A stretch of 64,000 bases of DNA. It comes from Pseudomonas entomophila (GTDB taxonomy: Bacteria > Pseudomonadota > Gammaproteobacteria > Pseudomonadales > Pseudomonadaceae). The notes under the pieces were generated by a model. It searched no databases. It had not been told where the DNA came from and saw only the letters and a program-made list of their open reading frames with translations. Shown here piece after piece: positions 46,771-58,098 of the stretch; position 1 is the stretch's first letter; every line of letters starts with the position of its first letter. The stretch is taken from NCBI RefSeq assembly GCF_023277925.1, contig NZ_CP063832.1, positions 682,001-746,000 of the forward strand, given 5' to 3'. Position numbers and translations under genes: made by a program.

Positions 46771-47781
46771 ATGTCCCTCAAACGCCTGCTCCAAGGAGCC
46801 GTCCTCATGTCCGCGCTAGCCGCCACCGCCCTGCAGGCCGCCCCTCGCGACCTGATCATCGACACCGACCCCGGCGCCGACGACGTGGTGGCACTGCTGC
46901 TAGCCATGGCTTCCCCTGAGGAGCTGAAGATCCGCGCCATCACCACCGTCGCCGGCAACGTGCGCCTTGAGAAAACCTCGCGCAACGCCCGCCTGGCCCG
47001 TGAGTGGGGTGGGCGCGAAGAGATCCCGGTATACGCCGGGGCAGGGCGCCCGCTGGTGCGCACACCCATCTACGCGGCCAACGTGCATGGCGAGGAGGGG
47101 CTCACCGGCGTGCAGGTCCACGAGCCGAAGAAGCCCTTGGCCAAAGGCAACGCTGTGCAGTACCTGATCGATACCCTGAGCACCGCCGAGCCCCACAGCA
47201 TCACCATCGCCATGCTTGGCCCGCAGACCAACCTGGCCCTGGCACTGATCCAGAAGCCCGAGATCGTCAACGGCATCAAGGAAGTGGTGGTGATGGGCGG
47301 TGCCCACTTCAACGGCGGCAATATCACCCCGGCCGCCGAGTTCAATCTGTTCGCCGACCCCCATGCCGCCGAAGTGGTGCTGGCCAGCGGCGTCAAGCTT
47401 ACCTACCTGCCGCTGGACGTCACCCACAAGGTGCTCACCAGCGAGGCACGCCTCAAGCAACTGGCCGCAGTGAACAACCACGCCAGCAAGCTGGTGGTGG
47501 ACATTCTCGATGCCTACATCAAGTACGACATGGATACCTATGGCATCCCTGGCGGGCCGGTGCACGACGCCAGCGTCATCGCCTACCTGCTCAAGCCCGA
47601 GCTGTTCAAGGGGCGCCAGGTGCACCTGGCGGTCGACAGTCGCGAAGGCCCGACCTTCGGCCAGACCGTCGCCGACTGGTACGGCGTGCTCAAGCAGCCA
47701 GCCAATGTGATGTGGGTGAAGGAGGGCGATGCCCAGGGCTTCTTCGACCTGCTCAGCGCACGGCTGGCGCGATTGAAATAG
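46771..47781 (+). CDS. Exported nucleoside hydrolase (IU-type)
   Basis: A 336-residue hydrolase that splits nucleosides into base and ribose. The N-terminal signal peptide (LLQGAVLMSALAATALQA) implies periplasmic action. The calcium-binding signature is DLIIDTDPGADDVVALLLAM; TTVAGNVRLEKTSRNA, MGGAHFNGGNITPAAEFNLF, and GPVHDASVIAYLL are family motifs. AAGGAG precedes the ATG. Its position right after the rbs operon suggests that it frees ribose from extracellular nucleosides for RbsBAC uptake. Confidence 0.93.
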   Translation: MSLKRLLQGAVLMSALAATALQAAPRDLIIDTDPGADDVVALLLAMASPEELKIRAITTVAGNVRLEKTSRNARLAREWGGREEIPVYAGAGRPLVRTPIYAANVHGEEGLTGVQVHEPKKPLAKGNAVQYLIDTLSTAEPHSITIAMLGPQTNLALALIQKPEIVNGIKEVVVMGGAHFNGGNITPAAEFNLFADPHAAEVVLASGVKLTYLPLDVTHKVLTSEARLKQLAAVNNHASKLVVDILDAYIKYDMDTYGIPGGPVHDASVIAYLLKPELFKGRQVHLAVDSREGPTFGQTVADWYGVLKQPANVMWVKEGDAQGFFDLLSARLARLK

Positions 47782-47965
47782 CCCCCTGCGGCGCGTGGTG
47801 CTCGAGCACCTGCTCGATGAAGCTGCGCGCCGCCTCGCCGCCCAGGTCGCGTACCAGCAGGTCGATGGCGATCAGTACCAGCTCTTCGGGCGTGCCCGGG
47901 CTGTAGGCGCTCTGGCCTTCGTCCCACTTGACCTTGATGTCGGCATCGATGCTGTGGCTGCTCAT
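47753..47965 (-). CDS. Small hypothetical protein
   Basis: A 70-residue frame with ordered sequence (IDADIKVKWDEGQSAYSPGT, EELVLIAIDLLVRDLGGEAA) and no signal peptide. It is convergent with the nucleoside hydrolase gene and overlaps its last 29 bases. Codon use fits a real gene. Function unknown. Confidence 0.7.
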   Translation of the reverse strand: MSSHSIDADIKVKWDEGQSAYSPGTPEELVLIAIDLLVRDLGGEAARSFIEQVLEHHAPQGAISIAPAVR

Positions 47966-48253
47966 GGGGCGGTTCTCATTGTGGCCTTTGTGATAGGTCG
48001 AATACCGCGTCCTGGCGTTCGAAGGGGAGGCATGTCGCGCTCCACTTCTTGCAGTAAATCATGCCTTTGCGTCAAGCGGCCTGCGACTTAGGCATAAGGG
48101 GCGGCTTTGGCCGAACCGGCGGTTCGGTGCAATATCCGTTCACGATTGCCTTTCGCGTCAAGCGGCGAGTTCGGGCAGAATTGTGCGGTTTTGCAACAAA
48201 CATTCCGCGGTACTGTCGGATAAGGCAGTACCCAGATCGATCTAGGAGGATTC
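47966..48253. other. Intergenic interval with a 12-base direct repeat and hairpin
   Basis: Direct repeats gcgtcaagcggc occur at 48069-48080 and 48155-48166, and a hairpin ccgaaccggcggttcgg at about 48112-48128 lies between them. No gene was seen. It includes the promoter of the downstream lipoprotein gene, which has TAGGAGGA before its start. Confidence 0.4.
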
Positions 48254-48574
48254 ATGTTCCGTACCCGCGCTTCCCTGGCGACCCTGCTGCTGGCCACTGT
48301 TCTGGCAGGTTGCAGCACTGGCGGCTCCTCGGGCGGCGGCAGCGCCCCAAGCGCCCCGGCCGGCAACGACGGCCGCTGCGAAGCCAGTGGCGCCGACTTC
48401 ACCCTCGGCAAGCAGGCCACTCCAGCGCTGCTGGATCAGGCGCGCAAGGCCAGTGGTTCGCAAATGGCGCGGGTGCTCACCCCGCACGACGTGATCACCC
48501 TGGAGTACCGTTCCGAGCGGCTGAACCTGAATGTCGATGAAAAGGGCGTGGTGACCCGCGTCAACTGCGGTTGA
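48254..48574 (+). CDS. I78 family peptidase inhibitor lipoprotein
   Basis: A 106-residue lipoprotein with lipobox LAGC (Cys20) and a low-complexity Gly/Ser linker. The C-terminal 65 residues match the I78 inhibitor family: GKQATPALLDQARKASGSQ, RVLTPHDVITLEYRSERLNL, and NVDEKGVVTRVNCG, with a cysteine pair probably forming a disulfide. Family members inhibit serine proteases of the elastase type. It probably faces the periplasm as a membrane-anchored inhibitor. Confidence 0.87.
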   Translation: MFRTRASLATLLLATVLAGCSTGGSSGGGSAPSAPAGNDGRCEASGADFTLGKQATPALLDQARKASGSQMARVLTPHDVITLEYRSERLNLNVDEKGVVTRVNCG

Positions 48575-48633
48575 CCCAAGGCCTGCAGCTATCCCTGTAG
48601 GAGCTGCAAGGCTCGAAACGCGCCCAATAAAAA

Positions 48634-48653
48634 ACCCGCCACAAGTGGCGGGT
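48634..48653. terminator. Bidirectional terminator between the I78 and cold-shock genes
   Basis: Nine-base arms acccgccac and gtggcgggt with a two-base loop, with A-runs on the left and T-runs on the right, so it can serve both convergent genes. Confidence 0.92.
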
Positions 48654-48670
48654 TTTTGTTTCGATCCGAA

Positions 48671-48883
48671 TTACTCCGGACGAACCTGTGCAGCCTGCAT
48701 GCCCTTCTGGCCTTTCTCGGCAACGAAGGTTACAGCCTGGCCTTCTTTCAGGCTCTTGAAGCCGTCGGATTCGATGGCCTTGAAGTGTACGAACAGGTCG
48801 TCGCCGCCGCCTGCTGGGGTGATGAAGCCGTAGCCTTTTTCATCATTGAACCATTTGACGGTGCCGTTTTGGCGATTGGACAT
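48671..48883 (-). CDS. CspA-family cold-shock protein
   Basis: A 70-residue nucleic-acid chaperone with one OB fold. RNP1 is KGYGFITP and RNP2 is [21 protein letters not shown] is the family start. The ATG at 48883 gives the normal family length, while an ATG seven codons upstream would add unrelated residues. It may melt RNA structures in the cold or on entry to stationary phase; which paralogue it is cannot be decided here. Confidence 0.93.
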   Translation of the reverse strand: MSNRQNGTVKWFNDEKGYGFITPAGGGDDLFVHFKAIESDGFKSLKEGQAVTFVAEKGQKGMQAAQVRPE

Positions 48884-49044
48884 GAGGTGAATCTCCAGAA
48901 ACATGATTTTTATCGAAGTGCGATGTTGCCGAGGCTACAGGTGCACCGGCGACATCATAGTCCATTTCTGCGCATCTAGCGCCTTTTACCTTCGCAGGAT
49001 GTTGATCCAGCGCAAAAGATGCGTCGAATCGTCCCGCGGCCCCT

Positions 49045-49347
49045 CTATTTCGGCTTGCAGGCTGCCTGCACGGCCATCTGGGCCTTCTGCATCAGCTTGG
49101 CATCCACGCCGTCCTGGCTGTCGAGGTCCTCGATCTCCTTGTCGTTGAAATTCTTTTTGATGGTTTGGGCGCCGCACTCGCAGTGCTTCTTCGCCTTCGC
49201 CTCGTCCAGGCCCTGGCCCGTTGCCACTTGCTGGCATTGGGTCATGTAGGCCGCTTCCTTGCCTGCTGGGAAATTGCCTGCATGAGCGGCCAGGGGCAGC
49301 AGCAGGGCACTTGCGGCGCAGGCAGCCAGAAGGGACTGAAGTCGCAT
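49045..49347 (-). CDS. Small secreted protein with two cysteine pairs
   Basis: A 100-residue protein with signal peptide (LLAACAASALLLPLAAHA) and a helical mature part containing cysteines in YMTQCQQVATG, KHCECGAQTI and VQAACKPK. I do not recognise the family. The paired cysteines imply a periplasmic disulfide-bonded domain. AGGAGTGTCTG lies before the ATG. Confidence 0.82.
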   Translation of the reverse strand: MRLQSLLAACAASALLLPLAAHAGNFPAGKEAAYMTQCQQVATGQGLDEAKAKKHCECGAQTIKKNFNDKEIEDLDSQDGVDAKLMQKAQMAVQAACKPK

Positions 49348-49681
49348 AACCAGACACTCCTTGGGTTAAGGTCTCATCAAGAGTAGGTTGCTTCAGAAGG
49401 TCTGATAGAAAATTTTCCGTACAAGTTCACCCCAAGGCCGTAATTTCCAAATATTTCTGCTTTCCGGTGCAACCTGCGTGCTAGCATGCTCGGCTTGCAG
49501 CTCGCCACTTGCGGCTTGCAGCTTTTACCTTCCAGTCACTCTGGTTCGTCCCTGGCAGACCGAACAGGTCTCTGCCACTGTGAGGCAGGCTTTCCCGCGG
49601 GAAAGGCAGGGCGGATCTTGTACTGGCTCATCCCAACCCACGTGACCTTTGGTAGGGGTCACCACTAGGAGAGGAGGCGCC
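49348..49681. promoter_or_regulatory. thrS promoter and leader region with a perfect 16-base palindrome
   Basis: This 334-base gap upstream of thrS holds no gene. The palindrome ctttcccgcgggaaag (49590-49605) and surrounding repeated sequence (aggcagg/ggcaggg) could form a stable hairpin in the thrS leader. ThrS in other bacteria represses its own translation through leader structures; whether that applies here is unknown. GGAGAGGAGG precedes the start codon. Confidence 0.4.
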
Positions 49682-51604
49682 ATGCCCGTTATTACTCTTC
49701 CCGATGGCAGTCAACGCACGTTCGACCAGCCGGTATCCGTAGCCGAAGTCGCCGCCTCGATCGGTGCAGGCCTCGCCAAGGCGACGCTCGCCGGCAAGGT
49801 CGACGGCAAGCTCGTCGATGCCTGCGACAAGATCGACCACGACGCCACCCTGCAGATCATCACCCCTAAAGATGAAGAGGGACTGGAGATCATCCGTCAC
49901 TCGTGCGCCCACCTGATCGGCCACGCGGTGAAGCAGCTGTACCCGACCGCCCGCATGGTGATCGGCCCGGTGATCGACGAAGGCTTCTACTACGACATCG
50001 CCTACGAGCGTCCCTTCACCCCGGACGACCTCGCCGCCATCGAAAAGCGCATGCAGCAGCTGATCGACACGGACTACGACGTCGTCAAGAAGATGACCCC
50101 GCGCGCCGAAGTCATCGACGTGTTCACCCAGCGTGGCGAAGACTACAAGCTGCGCCTGGTCGAGGACATGCCGGATGAACAGGCCATGGGCCTGTACTAC
50201 CACGAAGAATACGTCGACATGTGCCGTGGCCCGCACGTGCCGAATACCCGCTTCCTGAAAGCGTTCAAGCTGACCAAGCTCAGCGGTGCCTACTGGCGCG
50301 GCGACGCCAAGAACGAGCAGCTGCAGCGCGTGTACGGTACCGCCTGGGCCGACAAGAAGCAGCTGGCCGCCTACATCCAGCGCATCGAAGAAGCCGAAAA
50401 ACGCGACCACCGCAAGATCGGCAAGCAGCTCGACCTGTTCCACCTGCAGGAAGAAGCCCCAGGCATGGTGTTCTGGCACGCCAACGGCTGGACCGTGTAC
50501 CAGGTGCTCGAGCAGTACATGCGCCAGGTCCAGCGTGAAAACGGCTATCAAGAGATCAAGACCCCGCAGGTCGTCGACCGCATCCTCTGGGAGCGTTCCG
50601 GCCACTGGTCCAACTACGCCGAGAACATGTTTACCACTTCGTCGGAAAACCGCGACTACGCGGTAAAACCGATGAACTGCCCGTGCCATGTGCAGGTGTT
50701 CAACCAGGGCCTGAAGTCGTACCGCGACCTGCCGCTGCGCCTGGCCGAGTTCGGTGCCTGCCACCGCAACGAGCCGTCCGGCGCCCTGCATGGCATCATG
50801 CGCGTGCGTGGCTTCGTGCAGGACGACGCGCACATCTTCTGCACCGAAGATCAGGTGAAGAAGGAAGCCGCCGACTTCATCAAGCTCACGCTCGATGTGT
50901 ACAAGGACTTCGGCTTCACCGACGTCGCCATGAAGCTGTCGACCCGTCCGGCCAAGCGCGTGGGTTCCGAAGAGCTGTGGGACCGTGCCGAAGGCGCCCT
51001 GGCCGACGCCCTGAACGAATCGGGCCTGGAGTGGGAATACCAGCCGGGCGAGGGCGCGTTCTACGGCCCGAAGATCGAATTCACCCTGCGCGACTGCCTC
51101 GGCCGTAACTGGCAGTGCGGCACCCTGCAGTACGACCCGAACCTGCCGGAACGCCTGGACGCCAGCTACATCGCCGAAGACAACAGCCGCGTGCGCCCGG
51201 TGATGCTGCACCGCGCCATCCTCGGCTCGTTCGAGCGCTTCATCGGTATGCTGATCGAGCACTACGCCGGCGTGTTCCCAGCCTGGCTCGCCCCGACCCA
51301 AGCCGTGATCATGAACATCACCGACAAGCAGGCCGATTTCGCCCTCGAAGTGGAAAAAGCCCTGAACGGTAGCGGATTCCGTGCCAAGTCGGACTTGAGA
51401 AATGAGAAGATCGGCTTTAAAATCCGCGAGCATACGTTGCTGCGGGTCCCTTATCTTTTGGTTATAGGGGATCGCGAAGTCGAAACGCAAACCGTCGCTG
51501 TGCGCACCCGCGAAGGCGCAGACCTGGGCTCGATGCCCGTCGCGCAGTTCGCTGAGCTGCTGTCGCAAGCGGTTTCCCGGCGTGGTCGCCAAGAATCGGA
51601 GTAA
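49682..51604 (+). CDS. thrS: Threonyl-tRNA synthetase
   Basis: A 640-residue class II synthetase charging tRNA-Thr. Domain order: TGS domain ([20 protein letters not shown]), editing domain with [16 protein letters not shown], catalytic core with [10 protein letters not shown] (zinc cysteine near residue 334) and [15 protein letters not shown], and motif 3 with [20 protein letters not shown]. The C-terminal anticodon domain ends in the last 110 residues. The start at 49682 follows a strong GGAGG. It leads the thrS-infC-rpmI-rplT-pheST-ihfA cluster. Confidence 0.98.
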   Translation: MPVITLPDGSQRTFDQPVSVAEVAASIGAGLAKATLAGKVDGKLVDACDKIDHDATLQIITPKDEEGLEIIRHSCAHLIGHAVKQLYPTARMVIGPVIDEGFYYDIAYERPFTPDDLAAIEKRMQQLIDTDYDVVKKMTPRAEVIDVFTQRGEDYKLRLVEDMPDEQAMGLYYHEEYVDMCRGPHVPNTRFLKAFKLTKLSGAYWRGDAKNEQLQRVYGTAWADKKQLAAYIQRIEEAEKRDHRKIGKQLDLFHLQEEAPGMVFWHANGWTVYQVLEQYMRQVQRENGYQEIKTPQVVDRILWERSGHWSNYAENMFTTSSENRDYAVKPMNCPCHVQVFNQGLKSYRDLPLRLAEFGACHRNEPSGALHGIMRVRGFVQDDAHIFCTEDQVKKEAADFIKLTLDVYKDFGFTDVAMKLSTRPAKRVGSEELWDRAEGALADALNESGLEWEYQPGEGAFYGPKIEFTLRDCLGRNWQCGTLQYDPNLPERLDASYIAEDNSRVRPVMLHRAILGSFERFIGMLIEHYAGVFPAWLAPTQAVIMNITDKQADFALEVEKALNGSGFRAKSDLRNEKIGFKIREHTLLRVPYLLVIGDREVETQTVAVRTREGADLGSMPVAQFAELLSQAVSRRGRQESE

Positions 51605-51609
51605 TGACT

Positions 51610-52155
51610 ATTAAGCGTGAAATGAGAAACGATAAACGAACTGCACCGAAAGCCCCGATCAACGAGAATATCTCGGCACGCGAGGTTCGGTTAATTGGTG
51701 CTGACGGCGAGCAGATTGGCATCGTCTCGATTGATGAAGCGCTGCGTATCGCTGATGAAGCGAAGCTGGATCTGGTGGAAATCTCTGCAGACGCGGTACC
51801 GCCCGTCTGCAAGGTGATGGACTACGGCAAGCACCTCTTCGAGAAGAAGAAGCAGGCCAACGAAGCCAAGAAGAACCAGAAGCAGATCCAGATCAAAGAA
51901 ATCAAGTTTCGTCCAGGGACGGAAGAAGGGGATTACCAGGTAAAACTACGCAACCTGGTACGTTTCCTTAGCGATGGGGACAAGGCCAAGATCTCTCTGA
52001 GATTCCGCGGCCGTGAGATGGCCCACCAGGAGCTGGGCATGGAGCTGTTGAAGCGGGTCGAAACCGACCTCGCCGACTATGGCACCGTTGAGCAGCATCC
52101 GAAGATGGAAGGACGCCAGCTTATGATGGTCATCGCCCCCAAAAAGAAGAAGTAA
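51610..52155 (+). CDS. infC: Translation initiation factor IF-3, probable AUU start
   Basis: IF-3 binds the 30S subunit and checks start codons. Both domains are present: [35 protein letters not shown] linker, and [20 protein letters not shown] to [13 protein letters not shown] place the start at ATT (51610) because GGAG lies eight bases upstream, whereas an in-frame ATG at 51604 is only two bases from it and overlaps the thrS stop. infC in many bacteria uses the rare AUU codon for autoregulation. The protein is then 181 residues. Confidence 0.93.
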   Translation: MKREMRNDKRTAPKAPINENISAREVRLIGADGEQIGIVSIDEALRIADEAKLDLVEISADAVPPVCKVMDYGKHLFEKKKQANEAKKNQKQIQIKEIKFRPGTEEGDYQVKLRNLVRFLSDGDKAKISLRFRGREMAHQELGMELLKRVETDLADYGTVEQHPKMEGRQLMMVIAPKKKK

Positions 52156-52218
52156 TCTCCCGGGCACGGCAGGCCTGATGATTATTGTGTAATTTTTATT
52201 CGAATGCGGAGTTCCAAC

Positions 52219-52413
52219 ATGCCAAAAATGAAAACCAAGAGCGGTGCTGCGAAGCGCTTCCTGAAGACGGCTTCCGGCTTCAAGCACAAGCACGCTTTCA
52301 AGAGCCACATCCTGACCAAAATGTCGACCAAGCGTAAGCGTCAACTGCGCGGTGCCAGCTTGCTGCACCCGTCTGACGTGGCAAAAGTCGAGCGCATGCT
52401 GCGCGTTCGTTAA
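52219..52413 (+). CDS. rpmI: 50S ribosomal protein L35
   Basis: A 64-residue basic ribosomal protein: [39 protein letters not shown], and a C-terminal ERMLRVR. The start at 52219 gives the standard length; an upstream ATG at 52204 adds non-conserved residues. It lies between infC and rplT, as is normal. Confidence 0.98.
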   Translation: MPKMKTKSGAAKRFLKTASGFKHKHAFKSHILTKMSTKRKRQLRGASLLHPSDVAKVERMLRVR

Positions 52414-52440
52414 TTCTGGTTAAGATAGAGGAAGTTACTC

Positions 52441-52797
52441 ATGGCTCGTGTTAAGCGCGGCGTTATCGCTCGTAAGCGTCACAAAAAAATTCTGAAACTG
52501 GCTAAAGGCTACTACGGTGCGCGCTCGCGCGTATTCCGCGTTGCCAAGCAAGCGGTCATCAAGGCAGGCCAATACGCCTACCGCGACCGTCGCCAGAAGA
52601 AGCGTCAGTTCCGCGCACTGTGGATCGCTCGTATCAACGCCGGTGCCCGCACCAACGGTCTGTCGTACAGCCGTCTGATTGCTGGCCTGAAAAAAGCGTC
52701 GATCGAAATCGACCGTAAGGTTCTGGCTGATCTGGCAGTGAACGAAAAAGCGGCGTTTGCTGCGATTGTCGAGAAGGCTAAAGCCGTACTGGCTTAA
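52441..52797 (+). CDS. rplT: 50S ribosomal protein L20
   Basis: A 118-residue early-assembly protein of the large subunit. The N-terminus [20 protein letters not shown] and the globular part [20 protein letters not shown] are canonical. Length is standard. L20 can repress the rpmI-rplT message in other bacteria; no such structure was resolved here. Confidence 0.98.
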   Translation: MARVKRGVIARKRHKKILKLAKGYYGARSRVFRVAKQAVIKAGQYAYRDRRQKKRQFRALWIARINAGARTNGLSYSRLIAGLKKASIEIDRKVLADLAVNEKAAFAAIVEKAKAVLA

Positions 52798-52854
52798 GTA
52801 CCCACGACAATCATCCGGCGGCGCCTGCGCCGTCGGGTGTAAAACGTCATCGGA

Positions 52855-53925
<1,071 letters not shown>

Positions 53926-53956
53926 GCCCAATCGACGCAACTTTCAGGAGAACAGC

Positions 53957-56338
53957 ATGAAATTCAGTGAACAGTGGCTGCGCGGTTGGGTAAACCCGCA
54001 AGTCTCCCGTGACGAACTGGTCGCCCGCCTGTCCATGGCCGGCCTCGAAGTCGACAGCGTGACCCCCGCTGCCGGCCAGTTCAGCGGCATCGTGGTGGGC
54101 GAGATCCTCACCACCGAACAACACCCGGACGCCGACAAGCTGCGCGTGTGCCAGGTGAGCAACGGCGCAGAGACCTTCCAGGTGGTCTGCGGCGCCCCGA
54201 ATGCCCGCCCAGGCATCAAGATCCCGTTCGCCATGATCGGTGCCGAACTGCCGGGCGACTTCAAGATCAAGAAGGCCAAGCTGCGCGGCGTCGAGTCCTT
54301 CGGCATGCTCTGCTCGGCTTCCGAGCTGCAGATCAGCGACGAGAACGACGGCCTGCTGGAACTGGCCGCCGACGCCCCGGTTGGCCAGGACATCCGTCAG
54401 TACCTGAACCTGGACGACGCCAGCATCGAGATCGGCCTGACCCCGAACCGCGGCGACTGCCTGTCCATCGCCGGCCTTGCCCGTGACGTCAGCGCCCTGT
54501 ACGACGTGCCGGTCACCCGCCCGGTGGTGCCAGCCGTACCGGCTGCCCACGACGAAGTGCGCCCGGTCGACGTCAGCGCCCCGGCCGCCTGCCCGCGTTA
54601 CCTGGGCCGCGTGATCCGCAATGTCGACCTGAGCAAGCCGACCCCGCTGTGGATGGTCGAGCGCCTGCGCCGCAGCGACGTGCGCAGCATCGACGCCGCC
54701 GTCGACATCACCAACTACGTGATGCTCGAGCTCGGCCAGCCGATGCACGCCTTCGACCTCGCCGAAATCAACGGCGGTATCCGCGTGCGCATGGCCGAGG
54801 AGGGTGAGAAACTCGTCCTGCTGGACGGCCAGGAAGTTGCCCTGCGCGCCGACACCCTGGTGATCGCCGACCACACCCGCGCCCTGGCCATTGCCGGCGT
54901 GATGGGTGGCGAGCACAGCGGCGTCAACACCGAGAAGACCCGCGACCTGTTCCTCGAGAGCGCCTTCTTCGAGCCGATCTCCGTCGCCGGCAAGGCCCGT
55001 TCCTACGGCCTGCACACCGACGCCTCGCACCGCTACGAGCGCGGCGTGGATTCGCAACTGGCCCGTGAAGCCATGGAGCGCGCCACCGCCCTGGTGCTGG
55101 AGATCGTCGGCGGCGAAGCAGGCCCCGTAGTCGAAGCCGTGAGCGAGCAGCACCTGCCGAACATCGCGCCGATCACCCTGCGCGACGAACGCATCACCCA
55201 GATGCTCGGCATGCAAATGCAAGCCGCCCAGGTCGAGCAGCTGCTCAACGCCCTGGAGCTGAAAACCAGTGCAAGTGGGGCAGGGGAGTGGACTGTCACC
55301 GTCCCAAGCCACCGCTTCGATGTCAGCCTGGAAGTCGACCTGATCGAAGAGCTGGCCCGCCTGTACGGCTACAACAACCTGCCGGTCCGTTACCCGCAAG
55401 CCCGCCTGGCCCCGCAAGCCCGCCCGGAAACCCGTGGCGAGCTGCCGAACCTGCGTCGCCTGCTGGTTGCCCGCGGCTACCAGGAAGCCATCACCTACAG
55501 CTTCATCGACCCGAAACTGTTCGAGCTGTTCACCCCAGGCGTCGAGCCGCTGCTGCTGGCCAACCCGATCTCCAACGACATGGCCGCCATGCGCGCCTCG
55601 TTGTGGCCGGGCCTGGTCAAGGCCATGCAGCACAACCTCAACCGCCAGCAAGACCGCGTGCGCTTGTTCGAAAGCGGCCTGCGCTTCGTCGGCCAGCTCG
55701 GTGACCTCAAGCAGCAGCCGATGATCGCCGGCGTCGTCACCGGCAGCCGCCTGCCGGAAGGCTGGGCCAACGGCCGCGACAGCATCGACTTCTTCGACGT
55801 CAAAGCCGATGTGGAAGCCCTGCTGGGTTACTCCGGTGCCCTGAGCGACTTCACCTTCGCTGCCGGCAAACACCCGGCCCTGCACCCCGGCCAGACCGCA
55901 CGTATCGAGCGCGACGGCAAGGAAGTCGGCTACCTCGGCGCCATCCACCCCGAGCTGGCCAAGACCCTCGGCCTCGACCGCCCGGTGTTCGTCTTCGAGT
56001 TGGTGCTCGGCGATGTAGTCGAAGGCCGCCTGCCGAAGTTCAGCGAGCTGTCCAAGTTCCCGGAAACCCGTCGTGACCTGGCTTTGATCGCAGGACGTGA
56101 TGTAGCTTCTAGCTCGGTGCTTGAAGTAATTCGTGACAATGCGGGCGAATGGCTCACAGACCTCAGGCTGTTTGACGTCTACCAGGGTAAAGGCATTGAT
56201 CCTGATAGAAAAAGCCTGGCGGTCGGCTTGACCTGGCAACATCCATCGCGCACTCTTAACGACGATGAGGTGAATGAAACCCTGCAAACCATCCTCACCT
56301 CGCTTGAACAAAAGTTGAACACCACGTTAAGGAAATAA
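53957..56338 (+). CDS. pheT: Phenylalanyl-tRNA synthetase beta subunit
   Basis: A 793-residue subunit carrying the tRNA-binding EMAP domain ([20 protein letters not shown]), the B3/4 editing domain, the B5 domain and the C-terminal ferredoxin-like anticodon domain ([17 protein letters not shown]). GGAG lies before the ATG at 53957, and an earlier in-frame ATG within pheS is not credible. It is four bases from ihfA. A long antisense frame over it is a codon-bias shadow. Confidence 0.97.
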   Translation: MKFSEQWLRGWVNPQVSRDELVARLSMAGLEVDSVTPAAGQFSGIVVGEILTTEQHPDADKLRVCQVSNGAETFQVVCGAPNARPGIKIPFAMIGAELPGDFKIKKAKLRGVESFGMLCSASELQISDENDGLLELAADAPVGQDIRQYLNLDDASIEIGLTPNRGDCLSIAGLARDVSALYDVPVTRPVVPAVPAAHDEVRPVDVSAPAACPRYLGRVIRNVDLSKPTPLWMVERLRRSDVRSIDAAVDITNYVMLELGQPMHAFDLAEINGGIRVRMAEEGEKLVLLDGQEVALRADTLVIADHTRALAIAGVMGGEHSGVNTEKTRDLFLESAFFEPISVAGKARSYGLHTDASHRYERGVDSQLAREAMERATALVLEIVGGEAGPVVEAVSEQHLPNIAPITLRDERITQMLGMQMQAAQVEQLLNALELKTSASGAGEWTVTVPSHRFDVSLEVDLIEELARLYGYNNLPVRYPQARLAPQARPETRGELPNLRRLLVARGYQEAITYSFIDPKLFELFTPGVEPLLLANPISNDMAAMRASLWPGLVKAMQHNLNRQQDRVRLFESGLRFVGQLGDLKQQPMIAGVVTGSRLPEGWANGRDSIDFFDVKADVEALLGYSGALSDFTFAAGKHPALHPGQTARIERDGKEVGYLGAIHPELAKTLGLDRPVFVFELVLGDVVEGRLPKFSELSKFPETRRDLALIAGRDVASSSVLEVIRDNAGEWLTDLRLFDVYQGKGIDPDRKSLAVGLTWQHPSRTLNDDEVNETLQTILTSLEQKLNTTLRK

Positions 56339-56342
56339 CGGC

Positions 56343-56645
56343 ATGGGTGCTCTGACGAAAGCTGAGATGGCCGAAAGGCTGTACGAGGAGCTGGGGCTTA
56401 ACAAGCGTGAGGCCAAGGAGCTGGTCGAGCTGTTTTTCGAAGAAATTCGGCACGCGCTTGAAGACAACGAGCAGGTCAAGTTGTCCGGTTTCGGCAACTT
56501 CGACCTTCGCGACAAACGCCAGCGGCCGGGCCGCAACCCTAAAACAGGGGAAGAGATCCCGATCACCGCGCGCCGCGTCGTCACCTTTCGTCCAGGGCAG
56601 AAGCTGAAAGCCCGGGTAGAGGCCTATGCTGGAACCAAGCCATAA
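56343..56645 (+). CDS. ihfA: Integration host factor alpha subunit
   Basis: A 100-residue DNA-bending protein that pairs with IhfB and assists sigma-54 promoters and site-specific recombination. [39 protein letters not shown] with the DNA-intercalating proline in [12 protein letters not shown], and [16 protein letters not shown] are canonical. Its end overlaps the MerR gene start by 20 bases. Confidence 0.98.
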   Translation: MGALTKAEMAERLYEELGLNKREAKELVELFFEEIRHALEDNEQVKLSGFGNFDLRDKRQRPGRNPKTGEEIPITARRVVTFRPGQKLKARVEAYAGTKP

Positions 56646-56982
56646 CGACGAGCTGCCCCCCATCCCGGGCAAACGCTACTTCACCATCGGTGAAGTCAGC
56701 GAGCTCTGTGCGGTAAAACCGCACGTGCTGCGTTACTGGGAGCAGGAGTTCACGCAGCTCAACCCGGTGAAGCGCCGTGGCAACCGGCGGTATTATCAGC
56801 GCCAGGACGTGCTGATGATCCGCCAGATCCGCGCTTTGCTGTATGACCAGGGCTTTACCATTGGCGGGGCGCGGTTACGGCTCTCCAGTGATGAGGTCAA
56901 GGATGAGTCCAGCCAGTACAAGCAGCTGATTCGGCAGATGATTGCGGAGTTGGAGGATGTGCTGGTGGTATTGAAGAAGTGA
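56626..56982 (+). CDS. MerR-family transcriptional regulator
   Basis: A 118-residue regulator with a winged helix-turn-helix: [40 protein letters not shown]. The C-terminal helix is a short coiled coil ([20 protein letters not shown]) without metal-binding cysteines, so a metal-sensing role is unlikely. The gene begins inside ihfA and is the usual neighbour of ihfA in pseudomonads and relatives. Function is not established. Confidence 0.92.
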   Translation: MLEPSHNDELPPIPGKRYFTIGEVSELCAVKPHVLRYWEQEFTQLNPVKRRGNRRYYQRQDVLMIRQIRALLYDQGFTIGGARLRLSSDEVKDESSQYKQLIRQMIAELEDVLVVLKK

Positions 56983-57081
56983 CCTGGTTGGCGACGAGTG
57001 GAAATTTTTGAAAAAAAGCTTCCATTATTCAAAAGGTTAGGTTAAATTCTTCAACGTTCTCAGCGGTATCGAGAATGATGT

Positions 57082-57158
57082 CGGGGCGTAGCGCAGCCCG
57101 GTAGCGCACTTGCATGGGGTGCAAGGGGTCGAGTGTTCGAATCACTCCGTCCCGACCA
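57082..57158 (+). tRNA. tRNA-Pro (anticodon GGG)
   Basis: A 77-base cloverleaf: acceptor stem CGGGGCG paired with CGTCCCG (one G-U pair), D arm GCGCAGCCCGGTAGCGC, anticodon stem CTTGC/GCAAG around loop ATGGGGT with anticodon GGG, T arm with GTTCGAATC, and encoded CCA end. The gene is followed by a terminator. The next 7 kb differ in composition and content from the core region, and tRNA 3' ends are common integration sites. Confidence 0.97.
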
Positions 57159-57167
57159 AAAATCCCT

Positions 57168-57203
57168 AAAAATCCAGTCACTTAGCGGTGACTGGATTTT
57201 TTT
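57168..57203 (+). terminator. Terminator of the tRNA-Pro transcript
   Basis: Ten-base arms aatccagtca (57171-57180) and tgactggatt (57189-57198) with loop cttagcgg and seven T residues. Confidence 0.93.
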
Positions 57204-57402
57204 ATGCCTACACATTTTGCTGCTGATAGAAATTTTGCCTCACTTTCTGCCCACCGAGATGTTGGTTAGATTTCGCGGGCTGCTTAGAGGCCTGAGTATG
57301 AGCTTACCGCCAAAGGCTTGCACCAACGCAGTGCGATACGAGGACCGACTTTCCACTGACGGCATTGGCAGATCTACAGAACTCAGCCATTAGCGAGAGA
57401 CG

Positions 57403-57927
57403 CTAAACGCCGTACCGTTTGTTTCCCCCAGATGTGATGCAGTAGCGACCGCCTCTTGGGCCTATGCAGATACGACCCGAAGAGCAGGGGCACGATGAAC
57501 CATATTCTGACGTTGTGCTGCGAGCTGGTTGTGGAGTGGGTCGCTCTCTTTTGGGCTGTAAGCTAATAAAGCAATTTACGCCGCTGCAGAGATTTTTATA
57601 GGAAATCCACCGCTGCGGCTGTCCATCAAGGCTGATGCGGGCCCACTCATTCTGCTGCTCATAGACCCGCACCTTCTCACCGCGTTTGAGCTGGGAAATC
57701 ACTTTTCCGCCTGGCTGAGCGCGCAGGTTCAGCTTGTCCGCGTTGACGAAGTGCTCTGTTGTAGATTCTTGTGTTGTCTGTGGCGTCAGTGATGAGGCCG
57801 TTGTCAAGGGCCTCACGGGCGTCTGGCTAAGTGGCGCCTCTATTCTAGGCGAGTCCTTTTTGTTGACTGCCCAGACCACTACAAAGAAGACAAGCAGTAA
57901 CAGCCAAGATTGACCCTTTTTGCGCAT
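57403..57927 (-). CDS. SH3 domain protein with N-terminal anchor and cysteine-rich C-terminal motif
   Basis: A 174-residue membrane-anchored protein: one membrane helix (SWLLLLVFFVVVWAVN), a Ser/Thr-rich linker, a bacterial SH3 domain (NADKLNLRAQPGGKVISQLK to WISYKNL) and a C-terminal module SSCPCSSGRICIGPRGGRYC followed by ITSGGNKRYGV. The last module resembles a small motif found at the ends of scattered phage and island proteins, but I cannot name it. The first gene of the island on the minus strand, it runs opposite to tRNA-Pro. Possibly it binds the cell wall. Confidence 0.82.
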   Translation of the reverse strand: MRKKGQSWLLLLVFFVVVWAVNKKDSPRIEAPLSQTPVRPLTTASSLTPQTTQESTTEHFVNADKLNLRAQPGGKVISQLKRGEKVRVYEQQNEWARISLDGQPQRWISYKNLCSGVNCFISLQPKRERPTPQPARSTTSEYGSSCPCSSGRICIGPRGGRYCITSGGNKRYGV

Positions 57928-58098
57928 ATCCCTTGCACCCTCGAATAGAACTGTCCCAGCGACGGAACCTCATGAAACGCCTCACCTTTTGGCCATCAAG
58001 GCAGGTTGTACAGCGAAAGTTCCGGTGGGTATGTATGCCTAAGCTTTTCAGCTTAGCCGAGTAGCGCAGTTAGCACGGAGGATTGTGACAAATTAAAC

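Noticed and set aside
49628..51592. Antisense open frame of 654 codons over thrS
   Set aside because: Codon-bias shadow; thrS is certain.
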